58,706 nucleotides of DNA from Streptomyces olivochromogenes (GTDB lineage Bacteria; Actinomycetota; Actinomycetes; Streptomycetales; Streptomycetaceae), in the NCBI RefSeq assembly GCF_001514115.1, contig NZ_KQ948462.1:169428-228133 (forward strand). The letters run 5' to 3'. Under the pieces are notes generated by a model. It saw only the letters and a list, made by a program, of their open reading frames with translations. It made no database searches and was not told the origin of the DNA. Shown here in pieces: positions 31,692 to 40,610 of this stretch. A program made the translations under genes and the position numbers. The number at the start of each line of letters is the position of its first letter. The stretch's first letter is position 1.

Positions 31692-31766
31692 TCAAGGGAG
31701 GGCTGGGCTTCCCGGGATCTGATCAGGGGAGGGCGGGGGTTCCCGGGATCTGACCAGGGGCGTCCA
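31671..31766. repeat. Three imperfect 30-31 base tandem repeats at the end of the SepF-like gene
   Basis: The unit centres on TTCCCGGGATCTGATCAGGG and occurs at 31679, 31709 and 31740. The first copy contains the SepF-like stop, so the other two look like duplications of the 3' end. Confidence 0.8.
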
Positions 31767-31876
31767 GGACCGGGCGCCGCGCGCGGGCGCGCGCCGGTCC
31801 CCCGATCGTGGGAAGGCCGCCGGGCTGTAACGGTTCGCCTGCGGTTCGCCCGGCGAGGGGCCCTTACCGTCCACAT

Positions 31877-33034
31877 ATGACCGTGTCATCTCTGGCGGCC
31901 CCCGCCCAGGCCGAGGCGCGCCCCGACCGGCCCGGCGCCACCGAACTCAGGCTCGCCGCCTTCGCCGCGCACCGGCGCGCCCGGTTCCCGCTCGGCCCTC
32001 TCACTCTCTTCACCGGCCCCAGCGGCAGCGGCAAGACCGGTGCCCTGCGGGCGTACGAGGCACTGGCGCGGCTCGGCGGCGGCGCCGCGCTCGGCGAAGT
32101 GTTCCCCGACCCGGTCTCCTGCGTCCCCGAACGCGCCCGGCCCGACGCCCAGCGACGGCGCGGCTTCCGCATCGGCTGCACGGTCGACGGCCCCGAAGGA
32201 CCCGTACGGCTCGATGTCGCCGTACAGGCCGAGCCCGAACTGCGCATCGTCGGCGAGCGGTTGACCGCGGGCGGCCTGACCCTCCTGGAGACCGCGCTAC
32301 GGGACCCCGGCCGCCGTGTCGTCCAGGCGGCCTGGCACACGGCGGGCTCGTCGGCGGTCACCCGGGGCCCGCTCCCCGACGACCGCCTCGGCACCGCGCT
32401 GCTGCCACTGCGCGTCGCCGGCCGGACGGACGGTGAACGGCGGGTCCTGGCCGCGGCCGAGCAGATGGTGGTCGCCCTGCGGTCCGTGTACGCCTGCGAC
32501 CCGAGCCCCCGACGGATGCGCGCCGCCGCTCCGCTCGGCGCGGGGCGGTTGCTCCGGGGCTGCGACAACCTCGCCGAGGTGCTGTGGCGTACCCGGTCGG
32601 AGTGCGGCCACCGCTACGCGCACCTGGTCACGGCGGTACGGGCCGGCTGCGCGGGCCCCGTCACGGACGTCCTGGCCGAGCCGCTCGGCGACGGCACGGT
32701 CCGCGCGCTCCTCGATCGCGGGGACGGTGTCCGTACGCACCTGGGGCTGCTCGGGGACGGCGAGCTGAGGTATCTGGCGCTGGCCCTGGTGCTGCTCACC
32801 GGGCCCGGCGTGCTGGAGGTCGACCCGGCGGGGGAGGTCCCGGCCGCGTTGCAGACGCTGACGGTGCTGGCCGACGGCCTCGACCGGGGGCTGGACGTGC
32901 GGCAGGCCGGGGAGTTGGTGCGACTGGCGGCGCGGATGTGCGAGCGGGGGCACATCCGGCTGGTGGGTGCGGTGGGCGATGGCGTCCGGGTGTGCGAGGT
33001 GCCGGGGACCACGGTGGTAGACCTGACGCCGTGA
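31877..33034 (+). CDS. P-loop ATPase (ABC/SMC-like head), uncharacterised
   Basis: 385 residues from ATG 31877. Walker A GPSGSGKT at residues 47-54 follows FPLGPLTLFT, as in AAA_21/SMC-type ATPases. Near the C-terminus LGDGELRYLALALVLLTG followed by PGVLEVDP reads as an ABC-type signature/Walker B region, with the catalytic acid less clear. No membrane segment. The stop overlaps the MazG-like gene start in GTGA, so both are made together. Found in many streptomycetes as a hypothetical protein; function unknown. Confidence 0.8.
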   Translation: MTVSSLAAPAQAEARPDRPGATELRLAAFAAHRRARFPLGPLTLFTGPSGSGKTGALRAYEALARLGGGAALGEVFPDPVSCVPERARPDAQRRRGFRIGCTVDGPEGPVRLDVAVQAEPELRIVGERLTAGGLTLLETALRDPGRRVVQAAWHTAGSSAVTRGPLPDDRLGTALLPLRVAGRTDGERRVLAAAEQMVVALRSVYACDPSPRRMRAAAPLGAGRLLRGCDNLAEVLWRTRSECGHRYAHLVTAVRAGCAGPVTDVLAEPLGDGTVRALLDRGDGVRTHLGLLGDGELRYLALALVLLTGPGVLEVDPAGEVPAALQTLTVLADGLDRGLDVRQAGELVRLAARMCERGHIRLVGAVGDGVRVCEVPGTTVVDLTP

Positions 33035-33369
33035 GTGAAAGTGAACTGGATGTGGCGAAGTTGCAGCGCAGGCTGGCCGAGTTCGCGGCCGCGCGGAACT
33101 GGCAGCAGTACCACACGCCGAAGAACCTGGTCGCCGCGCTCAGCGTGGAGGCGTCCGAACTGGTCGAGATCTTCCAGTGGCTGACGCCCGAGGAGTCGGC
33201 GCGGGTCATGGACGACGCGGACACCGCGCACCGCGTCACGGACGAGGTGGCGGACGTGCTGGCGTATCTGCTCCAGCTGTGCGAGGTGCTCGGCATCGAC
33301 GCGTTGGCGGCGCTCGACGCGAAGATCGACCGGAACGAGCGGAGGTTTCCGGTGGGGGAGGGGGCGTAG
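33031..33369 (+). CDS. MazG-like nucleotide pyrophosphohydrolase
   Basis: 112 residues from GTG 33031, coupled to the ATPase gene (GTGA). All-alpha NTP-PPase fold: NLVAALSVEASELVEIFQWL then DEVADVLAYLLQLCEVLGI, giving the EXXE and EXXD metal-binding sets. The EIFQWLTPEES form is typical of single-domain MazG-like/dCTPase (RS21-C6) enzymes that clear non-canonical or surplus nucleotides. Confidence 0.9.
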   Translation: MSESELDVAKLQRRLAEFAAARNWQQYHTPKNLVAALSVEASELVEIFQWLTPEESARVMDDADTAHRVTDEVADVLAYLLQLCEVLGIDALAALDAKIDRNERRFPVGEGA

Positions 33370-33701
33370 GGGGCCCGGCGGTGTGGGGTGCTGCGGCGCG
33401 GGGGGCGCTGTGGCGCGGGGGACGGGGACGGGCGGGCCCCGTGGCGGGGTGCGCGCTGTTGTCGTGGAAGAGCCGCGGTGGGGTGTGCGGTGCTTCGCGG
33501 AGGTGCCGTGGTGAGGGTGTCGGGGAAGCGGTGGGTCCGATTGTCACTCTCCGGAGTCGTTGAGTTGTCCACATTCGACTTCCTGTCCACAGATTTCGGT
33601 CTTCCTCTGGCTTTTCGTCTCGCGGGCTCTCACTCTGGGTAGTGGACAGGGGAGTTCGGGCGGACGTGCGACGAGCGCGTCGGGACAGACGGGGGCAGTG
33701 C
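33370..33701. other. 332-base gap before DUF6099 gene
   Basis: The first 170 bases are G-rich without features. The second half is less GC-rich and carries three DnaA-box-like sequences (see 33565-33649). No gene seen. Confidence 0.6.
33565..33649. promoter_or_regulatory. Cluster of three DnaA-box-like sites
   Basis: TTGTCCACA at 33565-33573 is the exact Streptomyces DnaA-box consensus. CTGTCCACA at 33583-33591 follows 18 bases on and fits the relaxed consensus. CTGTCCACT occurs in the opposite sense at 33641-33649. They lie 50-140 bases before the DUF6099 start, in a local dip of GC content. Confidence 0.5.
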
Positions 33702-34178
33702 ATGGACGCGGTGCGGCTCATCGGGGCGAGCAGGCGTGCCCTCGCGGGGAGCGGGGACACGGTCGAGGTGGTGGCGGAGGCGTGGCAGGCGCAGGCCCTG
33801 GCCCAGGCCATAGGGAGTCGTTTCGCCGTCTCGGGGCCGCCGGAACTGCGGGGCGAGGCGCTTGGACTGACGGAGCTGGCGGGCCGGGGCTGCGGTGTGC
33901 TGGACGCGCCGCCCCGCGACATGGCCGACCTGCGCGCCGCTCAGCTCACCGAGTTGGGTGATGCGCGAGAGTCCCTGCTGTGTCTCGGGGGTCTCCTCGG
34001 CGAGGTCGGTATCGCCCTCGTCGGTATCGCCTGCGCGGCGGACGATCAGGGGAGGTACTGGCAGTGCATGGAGGCGATCGACGCGGCGGACGAGTCCCGG
34101 GACCGGGTCCTGGAGATGCTGAGACGGTTGGCCGCGCGGGATCAGGGGGTGGTGGAGCGGGGGTCGGCGACCGGGTAG
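33702..34178 (+). CDS. DUF6099 family protein
   Basis: 158 residues from ATG 33702. The opening MDAVRLIGASRRALA, then AEAWQAQALAQAIGSR, AVSGPPELRGEALGL, is characteristic of this Streptomyces-specific family. Mostly helical, soluble, Ala/Leu-rich; function unknown. Upstream lies the DnaA-box-like cluster, downstream a dispersed repeat that can act as terminator. Confidence 0.85.
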   Translation: MDAVRLIGASRRALAGSGDTVEVVAEAWQAQALAQAIGSRFAVSGPPELRGEALGLTELAGRGCGVLDAPPRDMADLRAAQLTELGDARESLLCLGGLLGEVGIALVGIACAADDQGRYWQCMEAIDAADESRDRVLEMLRRLAARDQGVVERGSATG

Positions 34179-34190
34179 ACGGGGGCCTTC

Positions 34191-34317
34191 GCTCGCCCCC
34201 GCCGCCCCTACCCGTCCCATCCTTCTGGGGCTCCGCCCCAGACCCCGAGGGGTGGTGTTTCGGCTGCGGGCCGGTGGGGGCTGGTCGCGCAGTTCCCCGC
34301 GCCCCTTGAGGGGCGCT
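34191..34317. repeat. Streptomyces dispersed intergenic repeat, copy 1
   Basis: Pattern CCCGTCCCATCC, hairpin CTGGGGCTCCGCCCCAG, TTTCGGCTGCGGGCCGGTGG, CGCGCAGTTCCCCGCGCCCC, hairpin GCGCCCC/GGGGCGC. Two other copies lie at 39578 and 43061. Between the DUF6099 and LLM genes, which converge, so it likely ends transcription. Confidence 0.85.
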
Positions 34318-34360
34318 GTGCGCATCTTGGGCAGGGGCGGCGGGCCCGAGGAAGGCGACC

Positions 34361-35284
34361 TCAGCCGAGCTGCGGCATGACCTCCGCGGCGATCAACTCC
34401 AGGTGGTCCAGGTCATCGAGGTCCAGCATCTGCATGTACATCCGCTGCGACCCGACGGCCTGATACTGGGCGATCCTCTCGACGACCTCCGCCGCGGAGC
34501 CCGCGAGCCCGTTCGCCTTGAGTTCGTCGACGTCCCGCCCGATGGCGTCCGCGCGCCGCTTCACCTCGCTGTCGTTCTTACCGACACAGGCGACGAGCGC
34601 GTTCGAGTACACGAGGTCGTCGCCCTTGCGCCCGGCCCGCTCGGCCGCCGCCCGCACCCGCTGGAACTGCTGCTCCGTGTCCGCGAGGGAGGCGAAGGGG
34701 ATGTTGAACTCGTCGGCGTACCGCGCCGTCAGCTCGGGCGTCCGCTTGGCACCGTGGCCGCCGATCAGGACCGGCACCTTCGGCTGCGCGGGCTTGGGAA
34801 GCGCGGGGGAGTCCTTGAGCTGGTAGTACTTCCCCTCGTAGTTGAACCGCTCACCGACGGGCGTCTCCCACAGGCCCGTGACGATGGCGAGTTGTTCCTC
34901 CAGCCGTCCGAACTTCTCCTTGGGGAACGGAATCCCGTACGCCTCGTGCTCGGCCTCGTACCAGCCGGATCCCAGACCGAGTTCCACTCGCCCGCCCGAC
35001 ATCTGGTCGACCTGCGCGACCTGGATGGCGAGGACGCCGGGGAGGCGGAAAGTACCGGCCGTCATGAGCGTGCCGAGGCGGATCCGGCTCGTCTCACGGG
35101 CGAGACCGGCCAGGGTGATCCAGGCGTCGGTGGGCCCGGGAAGCCCGTCGACGGATCCCATGTGCAGGTAGTGGTCAGAACGGAAGAAGGCTCCGTAGTT
35201 GAGGTCTTCGGCGGCCTTGGCGACGCGGAGCAGCGTCTCGTAGGTCGCTCCCTGCTGCGGTTCTGTGAAGACTCGAAGATCCAT
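34361..35284 (-). CDS. LLM-class F420-dependent oxidoreductase
   Basis: 307 residues from ATG 35284 (MDLRVFTEPQ); the frame extends five codons up. Luciferase-like TIM barrel: YGAFFRSDHYLHMG, LGTLMTAGTFRLPGVLAIQV, VELGLGSGWYEAEHEAYGI, PKPAQPKVPVLIGGHGAKRT, all typical of F420-using enzymes of actinobacteria. Cofactor F420 is inferred from the family. Substrate unknown. Monocistronic. Confidence 0.9.
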   Translation of the reverse strand: MDLRVFTEPQQGATYETLLRVAKAAEDLNYGAFFRSDHYLHMGSVDGLPGPTDAWITLAGLARETSRIRLGTLMTAGTFRLPGVLAIQVAQVDQMSGGRVELGLGSGWYEAEHEAYGIPFPKEKFGRLEEQLAIVTGLWETPVGERFNYEGKYYQLKDSPALPKPAQPKVPVLIGGHGAKRTPELTARYADEFNIPFASLADTEQQFQRVRAAAERAGRKGDDLVYSNALVACVGKNDSEVKRRADAIGRDVDELKANGLAGSAAEVVERIAQYQAVGSQRMYMQMLDLDDLDHLELIAAEVMPQLG

Positions 35285-35515
35285 GCATCCATCATGCACC
35301 GGTCACATCAGCCGCCCCACCAGGAACCGCTGTCACGGAGCTCGGTGGGAAAATTCTCGGGTCCCCCAGGGGCGTTCGCTATACGTTGGGGCGGGCGCGC
35401 CGACGACAGGCCGGGAGCAGTGATCCCCCGGCGCGCTCTCCCCCCGCTGTGGTTCACCGGCGCTCGGCGCTGGTGAGGTATTCACAGCTCAGAAGACGTT
35501 TCGAGGCAGATTCCA

Positions 35516-37027
35516 GTGTTCCTGACGATCAGTACCACCGGTACCCCAGAGCGCCCCGCCACCGATCTCGGCTTCCTGCTGCACAAGCATCCCGACAAGG
35601 CGCAGGCGTTCTCGACCTCCTACGGCACGGCGCACGTCCTCTACCCCGAGGCGTCCGTCGAGCGGTGCACGGCCGCACTGTTGCTGGAGGTCGACGCGGT
35701 GGCGCTGGTCCGGCGCGGCAAGGGCAAGGGCCGCGGCGGCGCACCCGACGCCGCGCTCGCGCAGTACGTCAACGACCGCCCGTACGCCGCCTCGTCCCTG
35801 CTCGCCGTGGCGCTGAGCGCGGTGTTCTCCAGCGCGATGAAGGGCCAGTGCGCCGCGAAGCCGGACCTGCCGGCGCGGCCGCTGCCGCTCCGGATCGAGG
35901 TGCCCGCGCTTCCCGCCAGGGGCGGCGCCGACCTCGTACGCAAGCTGTTCGAGCCGCTCGGGTGGACGGTGGCGGTCGAGGCCGTGGCGCTGGACGTCGA
36001 GTTCCCCGAGTGGGGCGACTCCCGCTACGTACGCCTGGAACTGGAGGCGTCGGGTCTGACCGTCGCCGAAGCCCTGCGCCACCTCTACGTCCTGCTGCCG
36101 GTGCTCGACGACGCCAAGCACTACTGGGTGTCGTCCGACGAGGTCGACAAGCTGCTGCGGGCGGGCGAGGGCTGGCTGCCGGACCACCCCGAGCAGAGGC
36201 TGATCGCCGACCGGTACCTCTCGCGGCGCTGGTCGCTGATGCGGGAGGCGATGGAGCGGCTGGAGCTCGTACGGCTCGCCGAGGCCGACGACACCGAGGT
36301 CGAGGAGATCGACAACGCGGTCGACGAGGAGGCGGACACGGAGGAGAAGCCGATCCCGCTCGCTGTCCAGCGCCGGGACGCGATCCTCGCCGCGCTGCAG
36401 GCGTCGGGCGCGGCCCGCGTGCTCGACCTCGGCTGCGGTCAGGGGCAGCTGGTGCAGGCGCTGCTCAAGGACGTGCGGTTCACCGAGATCGTCGGTGTCG
36501 ATGTGTCGATACGGGCGCTCGCCATCGCCTCGCGGCGGCTCAAGCTGGACCGGATGGGCGAGCGGCAGGCCGCGCGCGTGCGGCTCTTCCAGGGCTCGCT
36601 CGCCTACACCGACAACCGCCTCAAGGGGTACGACGCCGCCGTGCTCAGCGAGGTCGTCGAGCACCTCGACCTGCCGCGGCTGCCCGCCCTGGAATACGCC
36701 GTCTTCGGCTCGGCCCGCCCCCGTACGGTCCTGGTGACGACGCCGAACGTCGAGTACAACGTCCGCTGGGAGACCCTCCCGGCCGGACACTCCCGCCATG
36801 GCGACCACCGGTTCGAGTGGAACCGGGAGGAGTTCCGGACCTGGGCCCGCCAGGTGGCCGGGCGGCACGGATACGAGGTGGAGTTCACGCCCGTCGGCCC
36901 CGACGACCCGGAGGTCGGTCCGCCGACCCAGATGGCCGTCTTCACCCTCGCCACCACCGGCACCCCGACCACCACGGGCACCCCGACCACCACCCCGACC
37001 ACCACGAAGGAGGAGAAGGCCGCATGA
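35516..37027 (+). CDS. hen1: 3' terminal RNA ribose 2'-O-methyltransferase Hen1
   Basis: 503 residues from GTG 35516. It methylates the 2'-OH at the break of cleaved RNA before ligation by Pnkp, so the repaired site resists further cleavage (known for the bacterial Pnkp/Hen1 system). The N-terminal half is the Hen1-specific ligase-activating domain; the C-terminal methyltransferase has LDLGCGQGQ (303-311) and the metal-binding set E379, E382, H383 (SEVVEHL) with H431 (GDHRFEW). The last 30 residues are a low-complexity tail of Thr-Pro repeats (TGTPTTTGTPTTTPTTT), outside the catalytic fold. ATGA overlap with pnkp. A TATACG box near 35390 may be the -10 element. Confidence 0.95.
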   Translation: MFLTISTTGTPERPATDLGFLLHKHPDKAQAFSTSYGTAHVLYPEASVERCTAALLLEVDAVALVRRGKGKGRGGAPDAALAQYVNDRPYAASSLLAVALSAVFSSAMKGQCAAKPDLPARPLPLRIEVPALPARGGADLVRKLFEPLGWTVAVEAVALDVEFPEWGDSRYVRLELEASGLTVAEALRHLYVLLPVLDDAKHYWVSSDEVDKLLRAGEGWLPDHPEQRLIADRYLSRRWSLMREAMERLELVRLAEADDTEVEEIDNAVDEEADTEEKPIPLAVQRRDAILAALQASGAARVLDLGCGQGQLVQALLKDVRFTEIVGVDVSIRALAIASRRLKLDRMGERQAARVRLFQGSLAYTDNRLKGYDAAVLSEVVEHLDLPRLPALEYAVFGSARPRTVLVTTPNVEYNVRWETLPAGHSRHGDHRFEWNREEFRTWARQVAGRHGYEVEFTPVGPDDPEVGPPTQMAVFTLATTGTPTTTGTPTTTPTTTKEEKAA

Positions 37028-39573
37028 CCGGCAACGACACCACCCAGGGGCGCACCCTGCCCGTCACCGACCTCTCCCTCGTCGTCCTGATCGGCGCGTC
37101 CGGCTCCGGCAAGTCCACCTTCGCTCGCCGGCACTTCAAGCCGACCGAGGTCATCTCCAGTGACTTCTGCCGCGGCCTGGTCGCCGACGACGAGAACGAC
37201 CAGAGCGCCAGCGGCGACGCCTTCGACGTCCTCCACTACATCGCGGGCAAGCGGCTCGCGGCCGGCCGGCGCACCGTCGTGGACGCCACGAACGTCCAGC
37301 AGGAGAGCCGCCGCCAGCTGATCGAACTCGCCAAGAAGCACGACGTGCTGCCCATCGCGATCGTGCTCGACGTGCCGGAGGAGGTGTGCGCCGAGCGCAA
37401 CGCCTCCCGCACCGACCGCGCCGACATGCCGCGCCGCGTCATCCAGCGCCACATCCGTGAACTACGCCGTTCGCTGCGGCACTTGGAGCGCGAGGGCTTC
37501 CGCAAGGTGCACGTCCTGCGGGGCGTGGCGGAGATCGAGAGCGCCGAGGTGCGGACGGAGAAGCGGTTCAACGACCTGACCCACCTCACCGGCCCCTTCG
37601 ACATCATCGGTGACATCCACGGCTGCGCCTCGGAGCTGGAGACCCTGCTCGGCAAGCTCGGTTACGTCGACGGCGCGCACCCTCAGGGCCGTACGGCCGT
37701 CTTCGTCGGCGACCTCGTCGACCGCGGCCCGGACACGCCCGGAGTTCTGCGCCGCGTGATGTCCATGGTCGCGGCCGGCGACGCGCTGTGCGTGCCGGGC
37801 AACCACGAGAACAAGCTCGGCCGCTATCTCAAGGGCCGCAAGGTCCAGCACTCCCACGGACTGGCCGAGACCATCGAGCAGCTGGACGGCGAGAGTGAGG
37901 AATTCAGCGCGCGGGTGCGGGAGTTCGTCGACGGGCTGGTCAGTCACTACGTCCTGGACGGCGGGCGGCTCGTCGTCTGCCACGCCGGACTGCCCGAGAA
38001 GTACCACGGCCGTACGTCGGGCCGGGTGCGCTCGCACGCGCTGTACGGCGACACGACCGGGGAGACGGACGAGTTCGGCCTGCCGGTGCGCTATCCGTGG
38101 GCGGAGGACTACCGGGGCCGGGCGGCCGTCGTCTACGGTCACACCCCGGTCCCCACGGCCACCTGGCTGAACAACACCATCTGCCTCGACACCGGTGCCG
38201 TGTTCGGCGGCAAGCTCACCGCGCTGCGCTGGCCGGAGCGCGAGCTCGTCGACGTACCGGCCGAACGGGTCTGGTACGAGCCGACGAAGCCGCTGGCCTC
38301 CGAGGCTCCCGGCGGACACGAGGGGCGGCCGCTCGACCTCGCCGACGTGCACGGGCGGCGGGTCGTCGAGACGCGGTACGCCGGGCGGGTGTCGGTACGG
38401 GAGGAGAACGCGGCGGCGGCCCTCGAGGTCATGAGCCGGTTCGCGGTCGACCCGCGCCTGCTGCCCTACCTCCCGCCGACGATGGCGCCCACGGCGACCT
38501 CCCAGGTGGAGGGCTACCTCGAACACCCCGCCGAGGCCTTCGCCCAGTACAAGGAGGACGGCGTCGCCCGCGTCGTGTGCGAGGAGAAGCACATGGGGTC
38601 GCGGGCGGTGGCGCTGGTCTGCCGGGACGCGGGGGTGGCGCGGGAGCGGTTCGGCGTCGCGGAGGGGCCCACGGGGGCGCTGTACACCCGTACCGGCCGG
38701 CCCTTCTTCGACGACTCCGCCGTCACCGAGGAGATCCTCGGGCGAGTGCGGGAAGCGGTGACGGCGGCCGGTCTGTGGGAGGAACTGCGTACGGACTGGC
38801 TGCTGCTCGACGCCGAGCTGATGCCGTGGTCGCTCAAGGCGTCCGGGTTGCTGCGCAGTCAGTACGCGGCGGTCGGCGCCGCGGCCGGGGCGGCGTTCCC
38901 GGGGGCGCTGGCCGCGCTCGAAGGGGCCGCGGAGCGTGGGGTCGACGTCCGGGAACTGCTCGGCAAGCAGCGGGAGCGGGCCGCCGACGCGGCGGCGTTC
39001 ACCGAGGCGTACCGGCGGTACTGCTGGCCGACGGACGGGCTGGAGGGGGTGCGGCTCGCTCCCTTCCAGATCCTCGCCGTCCAGGGCCGCGCTCTCGCCG
39101 CGGTGCCACACGACGAGCAGCTCGCGCTCATCGACCGGCTGGTCGAGCACGACGGGAGTGGGCTGCTGCAGACGACTCGGCGGTTGTTCGTGGACACCGG
39201 GGACGCGGAGTCCGTGCGGGCCGGGGTGGACTGGTGGCTGGAGATGACCGGGCGTGGGGGTGAGGGCATGGTCGTCAAGCCGGTCGGGGCGGTGGTGCGG
39301 AGCGGGCAGGGGCGTCTTGTCCAGCCCGGCATCAAGTGCCGGGGCCGTGAGTATCTGCGGATCATCTACGGTCCTGAGTACACGCGTCCTGAGAACCTCG
39401 ACCGGCTGCGGGGGCGGTTCCTGAACCACAAGCGGACGCTCGCGCTTCGGGAGTACGCGCTGGGGTTGGAGGCGTTGGACCGGCTGGCGGAGGGGGAGCC
39501 GTTGTGGCGGGTGCATGAGGCGGTGTTCGGGGTGCTGGCGCTGGAGTCGGAACCAGTGGACCCACGTCTGTAG
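37024..39573 (+). CDS. pnkp: Polynucleotide kinase-phosphatase-ligase Pnkp
   Basis: 849 residues. Three enzymes in one: 5'-kinase with P-loop GASGSGKS (24-31); metallophosphoesterase for 2',3'-ends with GDIHG (196-200), GDLVDRG (229-235), GNHE (259-262) and YGHTP; and an RNA ligase/adenylyltransferase domain with nucleophile K522 in EEKHMGSRA, later GEGMVVKP and GIKCRGREYLRIIYG. Works as a heterotetramer with Hen1, with which it overlaps (ATGA). The complete length and motifs indicate an active system. Confidence 0.96.
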   Translation: MTGNDTTQGRTLPVTDLSLVVLIGASGSGKSTFARRHFKPTEVISSDFCRGLVADDENDQSASGDAFDVLHYIAGKRLAAGRRTVVDATNVQQESRRQLIELAKKHDVLPIAIVLDVPEEVCAERNASRTDRADMPRRVIQRHIRELRRSLRHLEREGFRKVHVLRGVAEIESAEVRTEKRFNDLTHLTGPFDIIGDIHGCASELETLLGKLGYVDGAHPQGRTAVFVGDLVDRGPDTPGVLRRVMSMVAAGDALCVPGNHENKLGRYLKGRKVQHSHGLAETIEQLDGESEEFSARVREFVDGLVSHYVLDGGRLVVCHAGLPEKYHGRTSGRVRSHALYGDTTGETDEFGLPVRYPWAEDYRGRAAVVYGHTPVPTATWLNNTICLDTGAVFGGKLTALRWPERELVDVPAERVWYEPTKPLASEAPGGHEGRPLDLADVHGRRVVETRYAGRVSVREENAAAALEVMSRFAVDPRLLPYLPPTMAPTATSQVEGYLEHPAEAFAQYKEDGVARVVCEEKHMGSRAVALVCRDAGVARERFGVAEGPTGALYTRTGRPFFDDSAVTEEILGRVREAVTAAGLWEELRTDWLLLDAELMPWSLKASGLLRSQYAAVGAAAGAAFPGALAALEGAAERGVDVRELLGKQRERAADAAAFTEAYRRYCWPTDGLEGVRLAPFQILAVQGRALAAVPHDEQLALIDRLVEHDGSGLLQTTRRLFVDTGDAESVRAGVDWWLEMTGRGGEGMVVKPVGAVVRSGQGRLVQPGIKCRGREYLRIIYGPEYTRPENLDRLRGRFLNHKRTLALREYALGLEALDRLAEGEPLWRVHEAVFGVLALESEPVDPRL

Positions 39574-39577
39574 CGTT

Positions 39578-39696
39578 CTTCGCCCCCGCCGCCCTTACCC
39601 GTCCCATCCCCTGGGGCTCCGCCCCAGACCCCGGGGTGGTTCTTCGGCTGCGGGTCGGTGGGGGCTGGGCGCGCAGTTTCCCGCGCCCCTGAGAGC
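39578..39696. repeat. Streptomyces dispersed intergenic repeat, copy 2
   Basis: Same order of blocks as the copy at 34191 (CCCGTCCCATCC, CTGGGGCTCCGCCCCAG, GGTGGGGGCTGGGCGCGCAG). It sits between the convergent pnkp and NAD-kinase-like genes. Confidence 0.85.
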
Positions 39697-39716
39697 CCCA
39701 GCCCGTCCGGCGTTTG

Positions 39717-40610
39717 TCAGCCCACCAGGCGCAGTCTCACCCCCGCCACCCCCACCCGTACGGTCTGCCCCCACACCAGCTCCACCGCGTCGCCCTCCAT
39801 GCCGTCGCCGAACGCGATGAGGCGGTCGGACTCGACGGTGAGGGAGAGGCGGGCGGAGGCGGTGAGGGAGCCGGCGACGAGGGACGTGCCGGTGGCCGGT
39901 GACGGCCAGGCCTCGCGGACGAACCAGAGGAGACGTTCCTCCGCGGGCCCGGGCAGCGGCAGCTCACCGCCCCGCTCCTGCCACACCGAGCGGAGCCACC
40001 CGCTGGCGCCCGTCCCGGTACCCACCAGGACCCCGGAGGAGGCCTGGGGCTCGACGGCACCCCCGTACTCGTCGAGCCCCAGCCGATAGCGGGCCGTCTG
40101 GTGGCTCGCGGTTCCGAGATAGATCTCGTTGAGTGCGACCAGCCGCTGCGTGTCGTCCGCGACCGCCTCGACCATGGTCAGCTCGTCGGCCCGGCCCCCG
40201 CGCGCCGAGGCGAGCAGCGCACTCGCGTCGCGCGGCCGGTGCCGCACGAGCACCCCCGGGTTCCGTCCGGGGTCGGTGTCGATCCCCACCACCGGCTGTC
40301 CGGTCAGGTACTTGGCCACGTTCGCCACCAGCCCGTCCTGCCCGACCACGACCACCACGTCCTCCGGAGCGAAGAGGAAGCGGTCCAGGTCGCCGCGCTC
40401 GACGCGCGCTTGACGCCAGGTCAGCGGCACCGCCGAGACCACCTCCGCCAGTGCCTCCCGCGCCCGCCGGTGCCGCTCGGCCACCTCCTCGATGTCCCGC
40501 CCACGGGAGGAGAGGAAGAACGCGGCCTGCCCGTGCGTACCGTGCCGGGCCACCAACTCCTCGTACTCCGTGGTGCGATGGACGAGGACGACCCGGGGCG
40601 CGAGACTCAC
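39717..40610 (-). CDS. NAD/diacylglycerol-kinase-like protein with degenerate GGDGT motif
   Basis: 297 residues from GTG 40610, overlapping the SPFH stop in GTGA. The fold of NAD kinases is suggested by APRVVLVHRTTEYEEL at the N-terminus, VVVVVGQDGLVANVAKYL around residues 85-102, QPVVGIDTDPGRNPGVL and the C-terminal beta sandwich (VGTGTGASGWLRSVWQ, LTVESDRLIAFGDGME). The signature GGDGT is GQDGL (90-94), so kinase activity is doubtful or altered. Co-produced with an SPFH membrane-scaffold protein. Function unknown. Confidence 0.7.
   Translation of the reverse strand: MSLAPRVVLVHRTTEYEELVARHGTHGQAAFFLSSRGRDIEEVAERHRRAREALAEVVSAVPLTWRQARVERGDLDRFLFAPEDVVVVVGQDGLVANVAKYLTGQPVVGIDTDPGRNPGVLVRHRPRDASALLASARGGRADELTMVEAVADDTQRLVALNEIYLGTASHQTARYRLGLDEYGGAVEPQASSGVLVGTGTGASGWLRSVWQERGGELPLPGPAEERLLWFVREAWPSPATGTSLVAGSLTASARLSLTVESDRLIAFGDGMEGDAVELVWGQTVRVGVAGVRLRLVG

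Noticed and set aside
37462..39516. Minus-strand open frame of 684 codons opposite pnkp
   Set aside because: Shadow of a long GC-rich gene; Pro/Arg/His-rich with no motif.
35516..39573. Hen1-Pnkp as a new RNA repair system
   Set aside because: The pair and its mechanism are already described; all motifs are standard.
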